Assembly (NCBI GenBank): GCA_051880035.1
Contig: JBJENE010000057.1
Coordinates: forward strand, 1 to 64,000
Origin: Eshraghiella sp051880035
GTDB lineage: Bacteria > Bacillota > Clostridia > Lachnospirales > Lachnospiraceae
Length of the DNA: 64,000 nt
Direction: 5' to 3'
Within the stretch, counting starts at the first letter, position 1; each line of letters begins with the position of its first letter. Shown here one piece after another: positions 17,282 through 26,119 of this stretch. The notes below the pieces were generated by a model, which did no database searches, was not told the origin of the DNA, and saw only the letters and a list, made by a program, of their open reading frames with translations. The translations under genes were made by a program, and so were the position numbers.

Positions 17282-17671
17282 TTACTGTTTATTTTGTATT
17301 CTGAAAATTTTGGAAAGCAGGGGCTGCATATATGCCGATGCTTTCAGAGCCAGCATTCCTATGATAAACATAAAAACATTAAGGCAGTCCGTCATAACAA
17401 ACAAAACCAGAAGCCCTGCTGTCACAAGCAGTCTGCCGAAAGAATTAAGCGCAATGAACAGACTATGCTTTGATGTAATATGCATTGACTTTTCTATTGC
17501 GAAATTCATATGCAGTGACATAACAACTGCTGTTAACGCTCCTGCAAAAAGTCCCAGCTCACATTTAATTTTGTCCTGTGTAAAAATAAGTACCGGTATC
17601 GATATTATCATAAAATATACGGAGATACCGATAATCAAAAGATGAACTGTAGATAACGACTTATTCTTCAT
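17282..17671 (-). CDS. ATP synthase subunit I-like membrane protein
   Basis: The 129-residue protein has four predicted membrane helices (for example LLIIGISVYFMIISIPVLIF and LLVTAGLLVLFVM). It sits just upstream of atpB, where AtpI-type chaperones of c-ring assembly are found. Sequence identity to AtpI is not obvious by eye, so the assignment rests on topology, length and position. Its start overlaps the end of the upstream atpZ-like gene by 11 bp. A longer frame to 17779 lacks a ribosome binding site and would overlap the neighbour. Confidence 0.65.
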   Translation of the reverse strand: MKNKSLSTVHLLIIGISVYFMIISIPVLIFTQDKIKCELGLFAGALTAVVMSLHMNFAIEKSMHITSKHSLFIALNSFGRLLVTAGLLVLFVMTDCLNVFMFIIGMLALKASAYMQPLLSKIFRIQNKQ

Positions 17672-17927
17672 CTTCGGATTCCTCCTTATTCTCCCTGTTA
17701 GGACGCTTCTTTTTGGAATCTTTTCCTGATGCGGCCATTGCCATACGATATGCATTTCTTCCTCCCGCCAGCATTCCAAGTATCATAAGCGGAATTACCC
17801 AGTAAGTATCAAACTTTCTGTCAATCAAAACTCCTATGCCCACGCATACCGCTGTAGGAACAAGTACATTTATTCCCAGCTGTGTAATTAAAGCAAGGGA
17901 CTTAAAAACACTTTTATCATATTTCAT
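17661..17927 (-). CDS. AtpZ/AtpI-family small membrane protein
   Basis: The 88-residue protein has two membrane helices with the family motif around GVLIDRKFDTYWVIPLMILGM. It ends in a highly charged Lys/Glu/Asp tail. AtpZ/AtpI proteins are encoded first in many atp operons and assist c-ring assembly or divalent cation uptake. Here it is the first gene after the predicted atp promoter. The ATG at 17927 follows GGGGA; the frame extends upstream to 17969 without a suitable start. Confidence 0.72.
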   Translation of the reverse strand: MKYDKSVFKSLALITQLGINVLVPTAVCVGIGVLIDRKFDTYWVIPLMILGMLAGGRNAYRMAMAASGKDSKKKRPNRENKEESEDEE

Positions 17928-17980
17928 GGCACTATCCCCGACCCGCCCATTATAATCCCGGGTCTGCATACATCTTTATT

Positions 17981-18009
17981 ATTATATCTGAAAAAAAATA
18001 AAAAGTCCA
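17981..18009 (-). promoter_or_regulatory. Predicted atp operon promoter
   Basis: On the minus strand TGGACT (18009-18004), a 17-nt spacer and TATAAT (17986-17981) precede the first atp gene by about 54 bp. The -10 is perfect and the -35 is moderate. The 103-bp gap after rpiB is the largest in this leftward run, which supports a separate start for the atp genes. Confidence 0.5.
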
Positions 18010-18030
18010 TTAAATATCTATAAACTTATT

Positions 18031-18459
18031 CTATTTTTCAATAAGGCTGATTCTTCTTATATGCCTTTCTTCATTGCTGAATTCCGTATCCAGAAATGTG
18101 TCCACAATATTAAGGGCAAGGTCCTTATCGACTGTGTCAGCTCCCAATGCCAGCATATTGGCATCATTATGGAGTCTTGTCATCCTGGCCTGCTTAGTAC
18201 ATGTGCAAAGAGCACATCTTATTCCCTTGACTTTATTGGCCGTAATTGAAATTCCGATTCCCGTGGTACAGATTACAATTCCTTTATCGCATGCACCTTC
18301 TGCCACAGCCTCAGCCGCCGCCCGTCCGTATACCGGGTAATCGCATGAACTTTTATCGAAGCATCCGAAATCCTTATATTCCAGACCTCTCTCTTCAAGA
18401 TGCTTTATAACTTCCGTCTTAAGGTCATATCCTCCGTGATCGGATCCTACTGCTATCAT
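18031..18459 (-). CDS. rpiB: Ribose 5-phosphate isomerase B
   Basis: RpiB interconverts ribose 5-phosphate and ribulose 5-phosphate in the pentose phosphate pathway. The 142-residue protein begins IAVGSDHGGYDLK and carries the catalytic Cys64 in CTTGIGISITANK and the HND motif at 97-99. This distinguishes it from the allose/galactose isomerase branch only weakly, but the length and the sua5-phosphatase-rpiB order (ywlC-ywlE-ywlF in Bacillus) favour RpiB. It overlaps the phosphatase gene by 4 bp. Confidence 0.93.
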   Translation of the reverse strand: MIAVGSDHGGYDLKTEVIKHLEERGLEYKDFGCFDKSSCDYPVYGRAAAEAVAEGACDKGIVICTTGIGISITANKVKGIRCALCTCTKQARMTRLHNDANMLALGADTVDKDLALNIVDTFLDTEFSNEERHIRRISLIEK

Positions 18460-18935
18460 TTTGTCTCTTCCTCCTTTGATTCTAAACTGTTTTGGTAAAG
18501 TATTTCCTCAACTTGTTTTACCCACATCTGTATTGATTCCAGAAACATGGAATATACCTCTAAGTCTGCTCCGTAAGGGTCCAGAATATCTCCGCTTCCT
18601 CCAGCAAACTCCATAATGGTATATACATTTGCCGCATGGCCATAATCTTCCAGAAGTTTTTTCTTTTCGTCCCTGTTCATGGTCAGAATAAGCGTCTCCG
18701 GTCCGAAATCGTCCTCACAAAGCTGCTTTGACTGTCCGTTTTCAAGAATAATTCCGTTGCTCATAAGAAGGGAGCATGCCTTGGGATTATACGGCTCCGG
18801 AAAAAGAACTATAAGTCCTCTGGATGAAATCTCCAGTCCTTCCACTCTGTTAATATTTTTCATTATGGCCTCAGCCATGGGACTTTGGCAAAGATTATCC
18901 ATACATACAAAGATTAGTTTGGTATAATTTATCAC
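18456..18935 (-). CDS. Low-molecular-weight protein phosphatase relative (YwlE-like) with altered P-loop
   Basis: The 159-residue protein has the fold and landmarks of LMW tyrosine/arginine phosphatases: VCMDNLCQSPMAEAIM at the P-loop and DPYG (Asp119) as the general acid. The invariant Arg of CX5R is Gln17 here (tgc caa agt in the gene), while the nucleophile Cys11 is kept. The Arg binds phosphate, so activity may be lost or changed. Position between sua5 and rpiB matches B. subtilis ywlE, an arginine phosphatase. It overlaps rpiB by 4 bp. Confidence 0.82.
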   Translation of the reverse strand: MINYTKLIFVCMDNLCQSPMAEAIMKNINRVEGLEISSRGLIVLFPEPYNPKACSLLMSNGIILENGQSKQLCEDDFGPETLILTMNRDEKKKLLEDYGHAANVYTIMEFAGGSGDILDPYGADLEVYSMFLESIQMWVKQVEEILYQNSLESKEEETK

Positions 18936-18947
18936 GCTTTTCCTCCG

Positions 18948-20012
18948 CTAAACCTGAATGATTTTATGACCTGCTGCCTTAAGCAGTCTGTTCATGACAG
19001 CCTGCCCGATTCCCTCCTCCGAAAAAGCTTCAGAATAAATAACATCAACACCTAAATCGTCAAATTTTCTTAATGATGCAAAAAGATTGGCAGCAATCTC
19101 GTTATAATTATTGCCGCTCCCCAGACTAATAACATATCCGCCTTTAAATTCCGTACAGTCCTCACTCGTAGTCATGATTCCTATTTTACGGCCGGCCCTG
19201 ATTCCTTCCTCAAGTAACTTCTGCATGGCACCAACCACATCGCTCTTATTACCTTCCACAATATAAAGCTCCGCCTTCGGTGCATAATGCCGGTATTTCA
19301 TTCCCGGGGCTTTCGGTTTCACTCCGTCTTTAACTCCGGTCATAAGTGCCTTATCAAGCTTTACCTCTCCAAGCACTTCATCAAGCATCTCCTTGGTAAT
19401 AAAACCGGGTCTTAAAATAACCGGCGTATCTTCCGTGACATCCACAATAGTGGACTCAAGCCCGATTTCAATTGCACCCTCGTCTATAATCATGTCGACC
19501 CTGCCGCTTAGGTCCTCTATTACATGTTCCGCCGTTGTAGGGCTTGGTCTGCCCGACAGATTGGCACTGGGTGCCGCAATAAAAGTTCCCGATTCTTCAA
19601 TTAATCTGGCTGCCGTGCCATGGGACGGACATCTGACCGCGACAGTGGACAGACCTCCCGTAACCGACATGGGAACCCTGTCATTTTTCCTGACAATAAT
19701 TGTCAGCGGGCCGGGCCAGAATCTTTCTGCAAGTTTCCATGCATTTGCAGGAATACTGTCAGAAAGTCTGTTCAAATCTGACGGCTTACTTATGTGCACA
19801 ATAAGCGGATTATCCGATGGTCTTCCTTTGGCCGCATATATTTTGGCAGCGGCCTCCTCCATAAAAGCATCTCCTCCGAGACCGTAAACGGTTTCGGTAG
19901 GAAATGCTACAAGTCCGCCTTTTTTGATAATTTCTGCTGCCTGTGATATCACAGAAAAATCTTTCTCTTCATCACCTGTAATTTTTTCAATTATCGTTTT
20001 CATTGTTTTCAT
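18948..20012 (-). CDS. Threonylcarbamoyl-AMP synthase, Sua5 type
   Basis: The enzyme makes threonylcarbamoyl-AMP from threonine, bicarbonate and ATP, the first step to t6A37 in tRNAs reading ANN codons. The 354-residue length shows the two-domain Sua5/YwlC form: an N-terminal YrdC domain (about 15-210; FPTETVYGLG, KGRPSDNPLIVH) and a C-terminal Sua5 domain (about 250-354). The middle motif SPGMKYRHYAP-like KAPGMKYRHYAPKA joins them. The N-terminus MKTMKTII leaves a choice of two ATGs three codons apart. It leads the sua5-phosphatase-rpiB run. Confidence 0.93.
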   Translation of the reverse strand: MKTMKTIIEKITGDEEKDFSVISQAAEIIKKGGLVAFPTETVYGLGGDAFMEEAAAKIYAAKGRPSDNPLIVHISKPSDLNRLSDSIPANAWKLAERFWPGPLTIIVRKNDRVPMSVTGGLSTVAVRCPSHGTAARLIEESGTFIAAPSANLSGRPSPTTAEHVIEDLSGRVDMIIDEGAIEIGLESTIVDVTEDTPVILRPGFITKEMLDEVLGEVKLDKALMTGVKDGVKPKAPGMKYRHYAPKAELYIVEGNKSDVVGAMQKLLEEGIRAGRKIGIMTTSEDCTEFKGGYVISLGSGNNYNEIAANLFASLRKFDDLGVDVIYSEAFSEEGIGQAVMNRLLKAAGHKIIQV

Positions 20013-20062
20013 CTTCTTAATCGCACAATTTTATGTTATTTTACTAATTATCCGCAGCAAAG

Positions 20063-20758
20063 TCAAATTTTGCCTTCCGACAGATAATCATCTATTCCTT
20101 TTCTAATCGCACTCACAATAAGTTTCCGGTAATCTTTACTGTTTAGGAGCTCTGCTTCCCCGGGATTGCTTAAAAATCCGCACTCCACAATCACGGCAGG
20201 ACATGATGTATGCAGAAGCATATAGTAATCATTGTTTGATTTACTTACCCTGTTATTATCCGGAGACGCAATTTCCTTAATACTGTTCTGAATCGACTCT
20301 GCAAGTTTTTTACCTTCCGCGGAATGGGTATAATAGAAAACCTGGGCTCCTTTAACATCCGGGTCGGTATAACTGTTCTGATGAATGCTTATAAGCATAT
20401 CCGCTTTTTCTTCTTCAATTATCCGGCATCTTTCACGCATATCCGAAGCTTTTTTGTTAGTATCATTCTCTGAGTAAAGCCCCATATCGCTTTCTCTTGT
20501 GAGAATCACCCTGTAATCACTGTCAAGCTCTTCTTTGAGCAGTAAAGCTATTTCCAGATTAATATCCTTTTCAAGTAATCCGGTATCACTTACCTTCCCC
20601 GGGTCCGAACCTCCGTGTCCCGGATCGATTACAATCAGAAAAGAATCCTTAGTCTCCGTACCGGACACCTCTTCGGCTCTCGGTGGCACAAGCCACGCCA
20701 CACAATATACGCCGGCCAGAAGAAGACATGCCATAAAAATATTAATAAATCTGTTCAA
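20063..20758 (-). CDS. cwlD: N-acetylmuramoyl-L-alanine amidase, CwlD-like
   Basis: The 231-residue protein has an N-terminal membrane segment or signal peptide (residues 4-25) and one Amidase_3 domain. Zinc ligands His48 (DPGHGG), Glu63 (LLEKDIN), His126 (SIHQN) and the catalytic Glu192 (VECGFLSN) are present. No cell-wall binding domain is attached, and the size fits CwlD, which trims stem peptides to make muramic-delta-lactam in spore cortex. A vegetative amidase of the same family cannot be excluded. Confidence 0.85.
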   Translation of the reverse strand: MNRFINIFMACLLLAGVYCVAWLVPPRAEEVSGTETKDSFLIVIDPGHGGSDPGKVSDTGLLEKDINLEIALLLKEELDSDYRVILTRESDMGLYSENDTNKKASDMRERCRIIEEEKADMLISIHQNSYTDPDVKGAQVFYYTHSAEGKKLAESIQNSIKEIASPDNNRVSKSNNDYYMLLHTSCPAVIVECGFLSNPGEAELLNSKDYRKLIVSAIRKGIDDYLSEGKI

Positions 20759-20836
20759 TGTTACACTCTGCCGAAAATATTTGCTATATTATATTATCTT
20801 ACTGCAGACATTAGAAGTATATTCAATATTCTTTTA

Positions 20837-22672
20837 TTAATTATAATATTTTTCGGAAAAAATATCCCATATCGAATCCAGTTCCATTCCGAGACGCCAT
20901 GCGGCTATTCCTGCTATGTTACGCTCCTTTATTGCTTCCACCCTTGCACTCATGGATTCTTCTTCCTCAAGCCATATACTGTAAAAAAGTGTTCCTGAAT
21001 ATCCTTTGGCAACATATTGTTTAACCGTATCGTCCCAGTTCGATGTAAGCCCCAGTTCTTCCGCATAATCAAGCCCATCCTGCATCGAACAGCTTGAAGA
21101 GGTAAATACCCGCTCGCCGTTTTCATCTGTTCCGTCAATCCACAATCTGGTATAAAAAGGCACTCCGTTAATAACTTTATCTGCAGGAACCGATTCAAGG
21201 GTTCTGTCCATTCCGTTTTCTACAAATTCAATTGATGCAACGGAACCGGCTTCACTTCCTCCGCTGTAATGTTCATCATATCCCATTACAATTACATAAT
21301 CCACACACTCGCCCTGGGCTTTCCTGTTATAATGCTCCGTATGGGACATAGGCACATAATTATCTACGGATAAAACCACCTTTTCTTCCCTGCATCTTAT
21401 TGACAGTTCTCTTATAAACTGTGTATACGCGGCACCCGCCTCTTTAGGCACTTTTTCAAAATCGATATTGATACCGTCATATCCGTATGTAGTTATTTCG
21501 TTCATAATGTTTTCTATAAGATTTCTTCGGGAATCCGTATCAGAAAACATTTCATATTCGTCCCAGCCGTTTTCCCCGTCAACCGAGGTAAAATCACTTA
21601 TAAGCGGCCATATCTCCATACCGCTGTCATGTATATATCTTATGTATTCCCAATCGGCAAATGAAGAAATGTTACCATCTTCGTCCACAACCTGATACCA
21701 GGTCGGAGATACCGTGGTTACGCATTTCGTGTCTTTAAGTCTGTCTGCAATACCGTTATTATCACCTTCGGTATAAATCGCATCCCACACAAGACAGATG
21801 TCGTAATCTTTCTGCATTGAAGGATACGGAGTATATATATACGGGGTATCATAATCTTCTCTTGTTTCGGTGACATTAACCCGGGAACTCTTCACATAAC
21901 CTTTTCTTCCGTCCGCCGTAATAACATTGTACCAGCTTTTCTGTCTGCCTATTAAAATCCACTGCGCTTTATCATCTTCATCTGCCACAATTTTTCCTTT
22001 GACGGAAGCGGATTCCCTGACTACCGCTTTCTCTTTAAATTCAACTACATTTTCATCCCTCTGCCCGTTTCTTATCACGAGACGGTACGGCGCGTTAAGC
22101 TCTTCATATACAAAATCGGCTTTGCCGTAAACAAAATCAATGGCGATGTATAATGTGTCATTTTCGTAATACGAAATCACATATTCTGTCTCCATCCTGT
22201 CAGTGCCTTCCGTATACATACTGCTTCCGACAGGAATTGTCCATATGGCATCAGCCGTTGTGTAAAGCACCTCCATGTTCTTTTCATCGAGGTAAAATTT
22301 ATCTGTAATATTGTCGGAAATAAATCCGTTATCAACATAATAATGTCCGTCCCTTATAAATACGGATGCGTCAGTTATCTCGTAATTGTATACAAGACAC
22401 ACCTCATCCCCTGTAACAGCGTAATAATTATTCAGATTAAGCCATTCCTTATTAGGCATAAATCTTTCAATAAGAACTGCCGCAACAATAAGACAGACCA
22501 CTGCTGCCGTAACTGCTCCCGCAATAATTATTATTTTCTTTCGTGAAGCTTTACGGTTGCGCCTTACCGGTTCATCATTATAAAGACTTCCGTAATCCGG
22601 CTCATCCGACAAATCCAAATCAATATCTTCATCCCAGTTAAGGTCATCTGTCGTATTTTTGTTATCTTCCAT
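20837..22672 (-). CDS. Membrane-anchored GH18 glycosidase with SH3 domain
   Basis: The 611-residue protein has an acidic cytoplasmic start, one membrane segment (about 47-70), a beta-rich region, an SH3-type domain (about 215-265; VVRESASVKGKIVA ... GKKGYVKSSRV-like) and a C-terminal GH18 domain (about 285-600). The GH18 motif DGINIDFE is complete, with the catalytic Glu. The family includes the YaaH/YdhD/SleL enzymes that cut glycan in cortex or cell wall, as well as chitinases. The neighbour cwlD suggests peptidoglycan as substrate. No LysM repeats are present, unlike YaaH. Confidence 0.8.
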   Translation of the reverse strand: MEDNKNTTDDLNWDEDIDLDLSDEPDYGSLYNDEPVRRNRKASRKKIIIIAGAVTAAVVCLIVAAVLIERFMPNKEWLNLNNYYAVTGDEVCLVYNYEITDASVFIRDGHYYVDNGFISDNITDKFYLDEKNMEVLYTTADAIWTIPVGSSMYTEGTDRMETEYVISYYENDTLYIAIDFVYGKADFVYEELNAPYRLVIRNGQRDENVVEFKEKAVVRESASVKGKIVADEDDKAQWILIGRQKSWYNVITADGRKGYVKSSRVNVTETREDYDTPYIYTPYPSMQKDYDICLVWDAIYTEGDNNGIADRLKDTKCVTTVSPTWYQVVDEDGNISSFADWEYIRYIHDSGMEIWPLISDFTSVDGENGWDEYEMFSDTDSRRNLIENIMNEITTYGYDGINIDFEKVPKEAGAAYTQFIRELSIRCREEKVVLSVDNYVPMSHTEHYNRKAQGECVDYVIVMGYDEHYSGGSEAGSVASIEFVENGMDRTLESVPADKVINGVPFYTRLWIDGTDENGERVFTSSSCSMQDGLDYAEELGLTSNWDDTVKQYVAKGYSGTLFYSIWLEEEESMSARVEAIKERNIAGIAAWRLGMELDSIWDIFSEKYYN

Positions 22673-22775
22673 GGCAAAAACCTCTTTTCTGCAGTAAAAC
22701 TCTTCTTTTACAGTATATCATTTTACCTTATCTTCTTCCATCACTTTTTTATGTTTTAGAGGCTTTACACATAGG

Positions 22776-22806
22776 AAAAGCAGGGTATCCGCTTGGGACA
22801 CCCTGT
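22776..22806 (-). terminator. Hairpin terminator after the 73-residue gene
   Basis: On the minus strand CAGGGTGTCC pairs with GGATACCCTG (one G-U pair) around a short loop, followed by CTTTTCC. The position is 50 bp past the stop of the 73-residue gene and ends the kinase module transcript. Confidence 0.65.
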
Positions 22807-22856
22807 CATTTTCCATGCATAAAGGAGATATGCGCCTGTTTTAATTTTTTGTTTAA

Positions 22857-23078
22857 CTACAGCTTGTCAGTTAAACTTATTTTGTCAAATTCTATACCGA
22901 CTACTTTACCATCCCGAAACTTATAGTTTCTCATGTATGTGTAGCCGCTTTCCGCCAGGAGAAGATCTACAAGCTGTTCTCCCGGTTCAACTTCCTTTCC
23001 TTCTACAGAAAGGTACACGCCTCCTGCTTTGAGGCCTGCCAGTTCTTTTTCCAGAGCCGTTCTTTCATCATTGCTCAT
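22857..23078 (-). CDS. Small hypothetical protein (73 residues)
   Basis: I do not recognise this protein. It begins MSNDERTALEKELAGL, a likely helix, and continues with a mixed alpha/beta domain that includes VEPGEQLVDLLLAESG. It has no membrane segment or signal peptide. The ATG at 23078 follows AAAGGAGAAC; an open frame upstream to 23120 lacks a start signal. It is the last gene of the leftward run with the kinase and the ATPase-like gene (84-bp gap) and is followed by a terminator, so it may belong to that module. Confidence 0.6.
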   Translation of the reverse strand: MSNDERTALEKELAGLKAGGVYLSVEGKEVEPGEQLVDLLLAESGYTYMRNYKFRDGKVVGIEFDKISLTDKL

Positions 23079-23161
23079 GAGTTCTCCTTTTAAATGCGAC
23101 AATAAGATTTTGAAGGTCATGACTTGTGATATACAGACTCAATTTCCCGACCTGCCGCATT

Positions 23162-23788
23162 TCATCCATAATATTCGTCCATAAGTCTGCCAAGGAAATC
23201 CAGACTTTCCTCTCCGAGGCAGAAAGGGTCCGGTTCGGAGGGAACAGACCGTACCCTTATTCCGAATTCATGTTTGAGATACCTTATCCCTGCCTTAACC
23301 GGAGAAATCCCTACAAATGCCCAGCTTTTTCTTGAGGGTTCTCCTTCCGTCCCGGCCAGAAATCCCACATATTTATGAATATTCCACCACGACAGACTTC
23401 CTGTGACGATTTTAACAGTGCACATAAGGAACTGCTCTCTGTTTTTCTCAAAGTCACTGCCGAAATCCACGATAACGAAGCTGAAATCTCCGGCAATTAT
23501 TTCCGCCAGCTTTGAACTGTCCGACTGCATAAAAATTGAAATCATATTAAATATTTTTTTGGTTTTACCATGAAAATTATTATCCAGTATAATTCCTGCC
23601 TGCCGAAAGCAGCCGGAATCGTTGTTCTCCACATATGCGACTTTCTCGCCCATAACCAAAGCAAGATAGGATGAAAGCATAAAACCCAGGTGTGTGACTC
23701 CCGAAGCGTTTCCTGTTCCCATAATCCCTATTACAATAGTTCTTTTCCGTCTTCTTATTACAGTCCCTTTTTTCAAAACATATTTCAT
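23162..23788 (-). CDS. ParA/MinD-like protein with atypical nucleotide loop (GVTH type)
   Basis: The 208-residue protein looks like a SIMIBI-class (ParA/MinD) fold: IVIGIMGTGNASGVTH at the position of the Walker A loop, a strand AYVENNDSG, and FVIVDFGSDF at the Walker B-like strand. The usual GKGGVGKT lysines are absent. The same GxxxxxxxGVTHxxxxLS pattern recurs in the C-terminal part of the kinase encoded 16 bp upstream. TadZ-like localisation proteins also have degenerate loops, so a nucleotide-poor localisation or scaffold role is possible. Function is not known. Confidence 0.6.
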   Translation of the reverse strand: MKYVLKKGTVIRRRKRTIVIGIMGTGNASGVTHLGFMLSSYLALVMGEKVAYVENNDSGCFRQAGIILDNNFHGKTKKIFNMISIFMQSDSSKLAEIIAGDFSFVIVDFGSDFEKNREQFLMCTVKIVTGSLSWWNIHKYVGFLAGTEGEPSRKSWAFVGISPVKAGIRYLKHEFGIRVRSVPSEPDPFCLGEESLDFLGRLMDEYYG

Positions 23789-23804
23789 TCCTTTGCGCGA
23801 TTTT

Positions 23805-25085
23805 CTAAAGGTCCGGTAAATAAGGAACTCTGACAGGATTTATCACCTTGTACTGTTCCAGAAAGCTCTTGAACTGCTTTCCCGAAGCATAATTAACAAG
23901 TGTATGCATCACCGGGGAGGTTGTATGACAAAGCACTTTGAGTTCCTCAATTCTTCTCATAAGAACTTCCGCCTCATAAGGCTTTCCTCCCGACACAACA
24001 CACACATGGTTAAGCCCGGGCAAATCATTTTCCAAAGCTTTCAAATCACATCCGTAATCATAAATTACCGTATCAAAATTCCTTTCCGGTTCCAAACTTA
24101 CACATCCGTGATACAGGGGAACCATATTGATTCCGTCAACATTAAATACCCCTCTGTTAAAATAAATTCTCCTGCCAGCTTTTATCAGGGCAAAAAAATC
24201 CCTGCTTTCATTTCTCTCGCAAATCACCACGGAATGCCCGGTGTTACGAAGCCTGACAGCCGAGAGCATACTGCAGTGGGTAACTCCGCAATGCGGATAA
24301 GCTCCTATAAAACCGATGTGCAAGGATACATCATCATGTACGGTATAATGCCTGTTAATCATCTCAAGCTTCCGTTTCAATTCAAAAGCCGAGCTAAACC
24401 TCTGCCCTTTTTCGTGTGCAATACATCCGGCAACCACTTTACGAAGGCTCTGTGGGTGAACCTTCATAAGCCCTGACAAATCTTTTCTGCCTGTCGCCAG
24501 TACAAGAATAAGAACTCCTATGGCATATATATCGCTTACTCCCTCCACCGTATTATCACGGTAAATCTCCGGAGCCGCATACCATTTCGTTCCCATTCTT
24601 ATGTCTTGTTTACTCCCAATAATTTCTGCATTTCCGTAATCGAGAAGTCTCAGTCTTGTCCCGTCATAAATAATGTTCTCAGGTTTAATATCATGGTGGG
24701 AAATTCCCTTGTCATGAAGATATTGGACCACATCACATATCTCTGTGCCAAAACGGATAATTTCTCTGACGGAAAGCTTCTTATGGATTGATAAAAATGA
24801 ATTAAGTGACATACCTTCTATGTATTCCTCAACAATGCATACGCAGTCATCATCTTCTTCTATATCGTAGATTATCGGAATAGCAGGATGTCTCAGATTT
24901 TTAAGAATGTCTGCCTCATGAACCGCCATAAGGTAATGGGCATGACACTTATTGATGCACTTAAGTGCACGAGAAACATTAAGTCTCAGATGTCTGACCA
25001 GGTAAACTTTACCGAAAGCTCCCTCTCCCAGAAGCCCTTCTATACGATACCTGTCAAACAAAATGTCGTCTTTACGGATATACAA
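23805..25085 (-). CDS. Serine/threonine protein kinase fused to a ParA-like GVTH-loop domain
   Basis: Residues 10-245 are a Hanks-type kinase: glycine loop GEGAFGKVYLV, Lys42, Glu57, catalytic loop HHDIKPENI (Asp132), DYG (Asp149) and APE. HHD and DYG replace the commoner HRD and DFG but keep the essential aspartates. No membrane segment or PASTA repeat follows. Instead, residues about 253-426 form a domain starting LHIGFIGAYPHCGVTH and including TVIYDYGCDL, which resembles the neighbouring 208-residue protein. The kinase is probably cytoplasmic and active. The two genes lie 16 bp apart and form a likely operon. Substrates are not known. Confidence 0.8.
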   Translation of the reverse strand: MYIRKDDILFDRYRIEGLLGEGAFGKVYLVRHLRLNVSRALKCINKCHAHYLMAVHEADILKNLRHPAIPIIYDIEEDDDCVCIVEEYIEGMSLNSFLSIHKKLSVREIIRFGTEICDVVQYLHDKGISHHDIKPENIIYDGTRLRLLDYGNAEIIGSKQDIRMGTKWYAAPEIYRDNTVEGVSDIYAIGVLILVLATGRKDLSGLMKVHPQSLRKVVAGCIAHEKGQRFSSAFELKRKLEMINRHYTVHDDVSLHIGFIGAYPHCGVTHCSMLSAVRLRNTGHSVVICERNESRDFFALIKAGRRIYFNRGVFNVDGINMVPLYHGCVSLEPERNFDTVIYDYGCDLKALENDLPGLNHVCVVSGGKPYEAEVLMRRIEELKVLCHTTSPVMHTLVNYASGKQFKSFLEQYKVINPVRVPYLPDL

Positions 25086-25220
25086 TAAACCTCCTGTAAA
25101 ACCGTACCGACAATGTATCCTGTATGCAGATAATACCAGTATGGTGATATCATTTCAACACTTTTTGAAAAAGTTTAGTAAAATTTAACATTTTCGCCAT
25201 TAAAAATTTATTTCTCAATA

Positions 25221-25250
25221 TTTACATTAGTAAAAGCATTGCTGTATACT
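25221..25250 (+). promoter_or_regulatory. Promoter of mecA
   Basis: TTTACA, an 18-nt spacer and TATACT precede the mecA start by about 52 bp. It is divergent from the kinase operon in a 217-bp intergenic region. Confidence 0.55.
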
Positions 25251-25302
25251 AATACTATAAAACAAAAGCTGTTTTAAATTTATATAGATGGGATGTGATT
25301 AG

Positions 25303-26106
25303 ATGAAAATTGAAAAAATAAGCGATAACCAAATCCGATGCACTCTTACCCGTACCGATTTGCTTTCCAGGGAAATTAAGATAAGCGAGCTTGCATACGG
25401 AACCGAGAAAGCTAAACTTCTTTTTCACGATATGATTGAGCAGGCATCCCACCAGTTTGGATTTGAGGCTGATGACATTCCTTTGATGATAGAAGCAATC
25501 CCGGTTTCCCCTGACTGCATTGTTCTTGTGATTACCAAGGTGGAAGATCCGGAGGAACTTGATACAAGATTTTCCAAATTTGCTCCTGCCAAAGAAGAAG
25601 GCGATGAGTTTTACGAAGACGATAATGATGATCTTCTGGAGATAGATGAGTTTTTCGATGCTCTTGATAACAGCATTACATCCGAAGATGAGGCCGATAA
25701 TGATTTCAGGGAACCTGATGGTTTTATTCCGATTTCTGAGACACTTTCAGAAAAGGATAACGATAATCCTGTTAAATCATCTGAATTTTCGGAATCCGGA
25801 CCGGTACCTGCCGAGGCAGTGAGAATTTTTTCTTTTGAAAGCTGGTCCGAAGCGGCAAGAGCCGCCGAAGATGTTTACCGTACTTTTTCCGGCAAAAGCT
25901 CATTATACAAGGATGATGTATCAGGGAAGTATTACCTGGTCATAACCGGAACTTCGGATGATGCCCATTCATTTCTCGATACCTGCAACACCCTTTCGGA
26001 GTTTGGCCGTCGTGAAAAGGCTAACTACGCAACGCTTTCTTTTTACAACGAACAGTTTTGCCTGCTTATTAAAGAAAACGCTTTACAGATTCTGGCAGAA
26101 TATTAG
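25303..26106 (+). CDS. mecA: Adapter protein MecA
   Basis: MecA delivers substrates such as ComK to the ClpC ATPase for degradation by ClpCP in Firmicutes. The 267-residue product has the N-terminal substrate-binding domain (MKIEKISDNQIRCTLTRTDL ... HDMIEQA), a long acidic linker (about 100-165), and the C-terminal ClpC-binding domain (SFESWSEAARAAEDVY ... GRREKANYATLSFYNEQFCLLI). The linker makes it longer than B. subtilis MecA. It is a single gene with its own promoter and a terminator. Confidence 0.9.
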   Translation: MKIEKISDNQIRCTLTRTDLLSREIKISELAYGTEKAKLLFHDMIEQASHQFGFEADDIPLMIEAIPVSPDCIVLVITKVEDPEELDTRFSKFAPAKEEGDEFYEDDNDDLLEIDEFFDALDNSITSEDEADNDFREPDGFIPISETLSEKDNDNPVKSSEFSESGPVPAEAVRIFSFESWSEAARAAEDVYRTFSGKSSLYKDDVSGKYYLVITGTSDDAHSFLDTCNTLSEFGRREKANYATLSFYNEQFCLLIKENALQILAEY

Positions 26107-26119
26107 ACATTTTAAATAT

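Noticed and set aside
19393..19887. A 164-residue plus-strand frame inside sua5.
   Set aside because: Antisense shadow of a well-supported gene, with no ribosome binding site.
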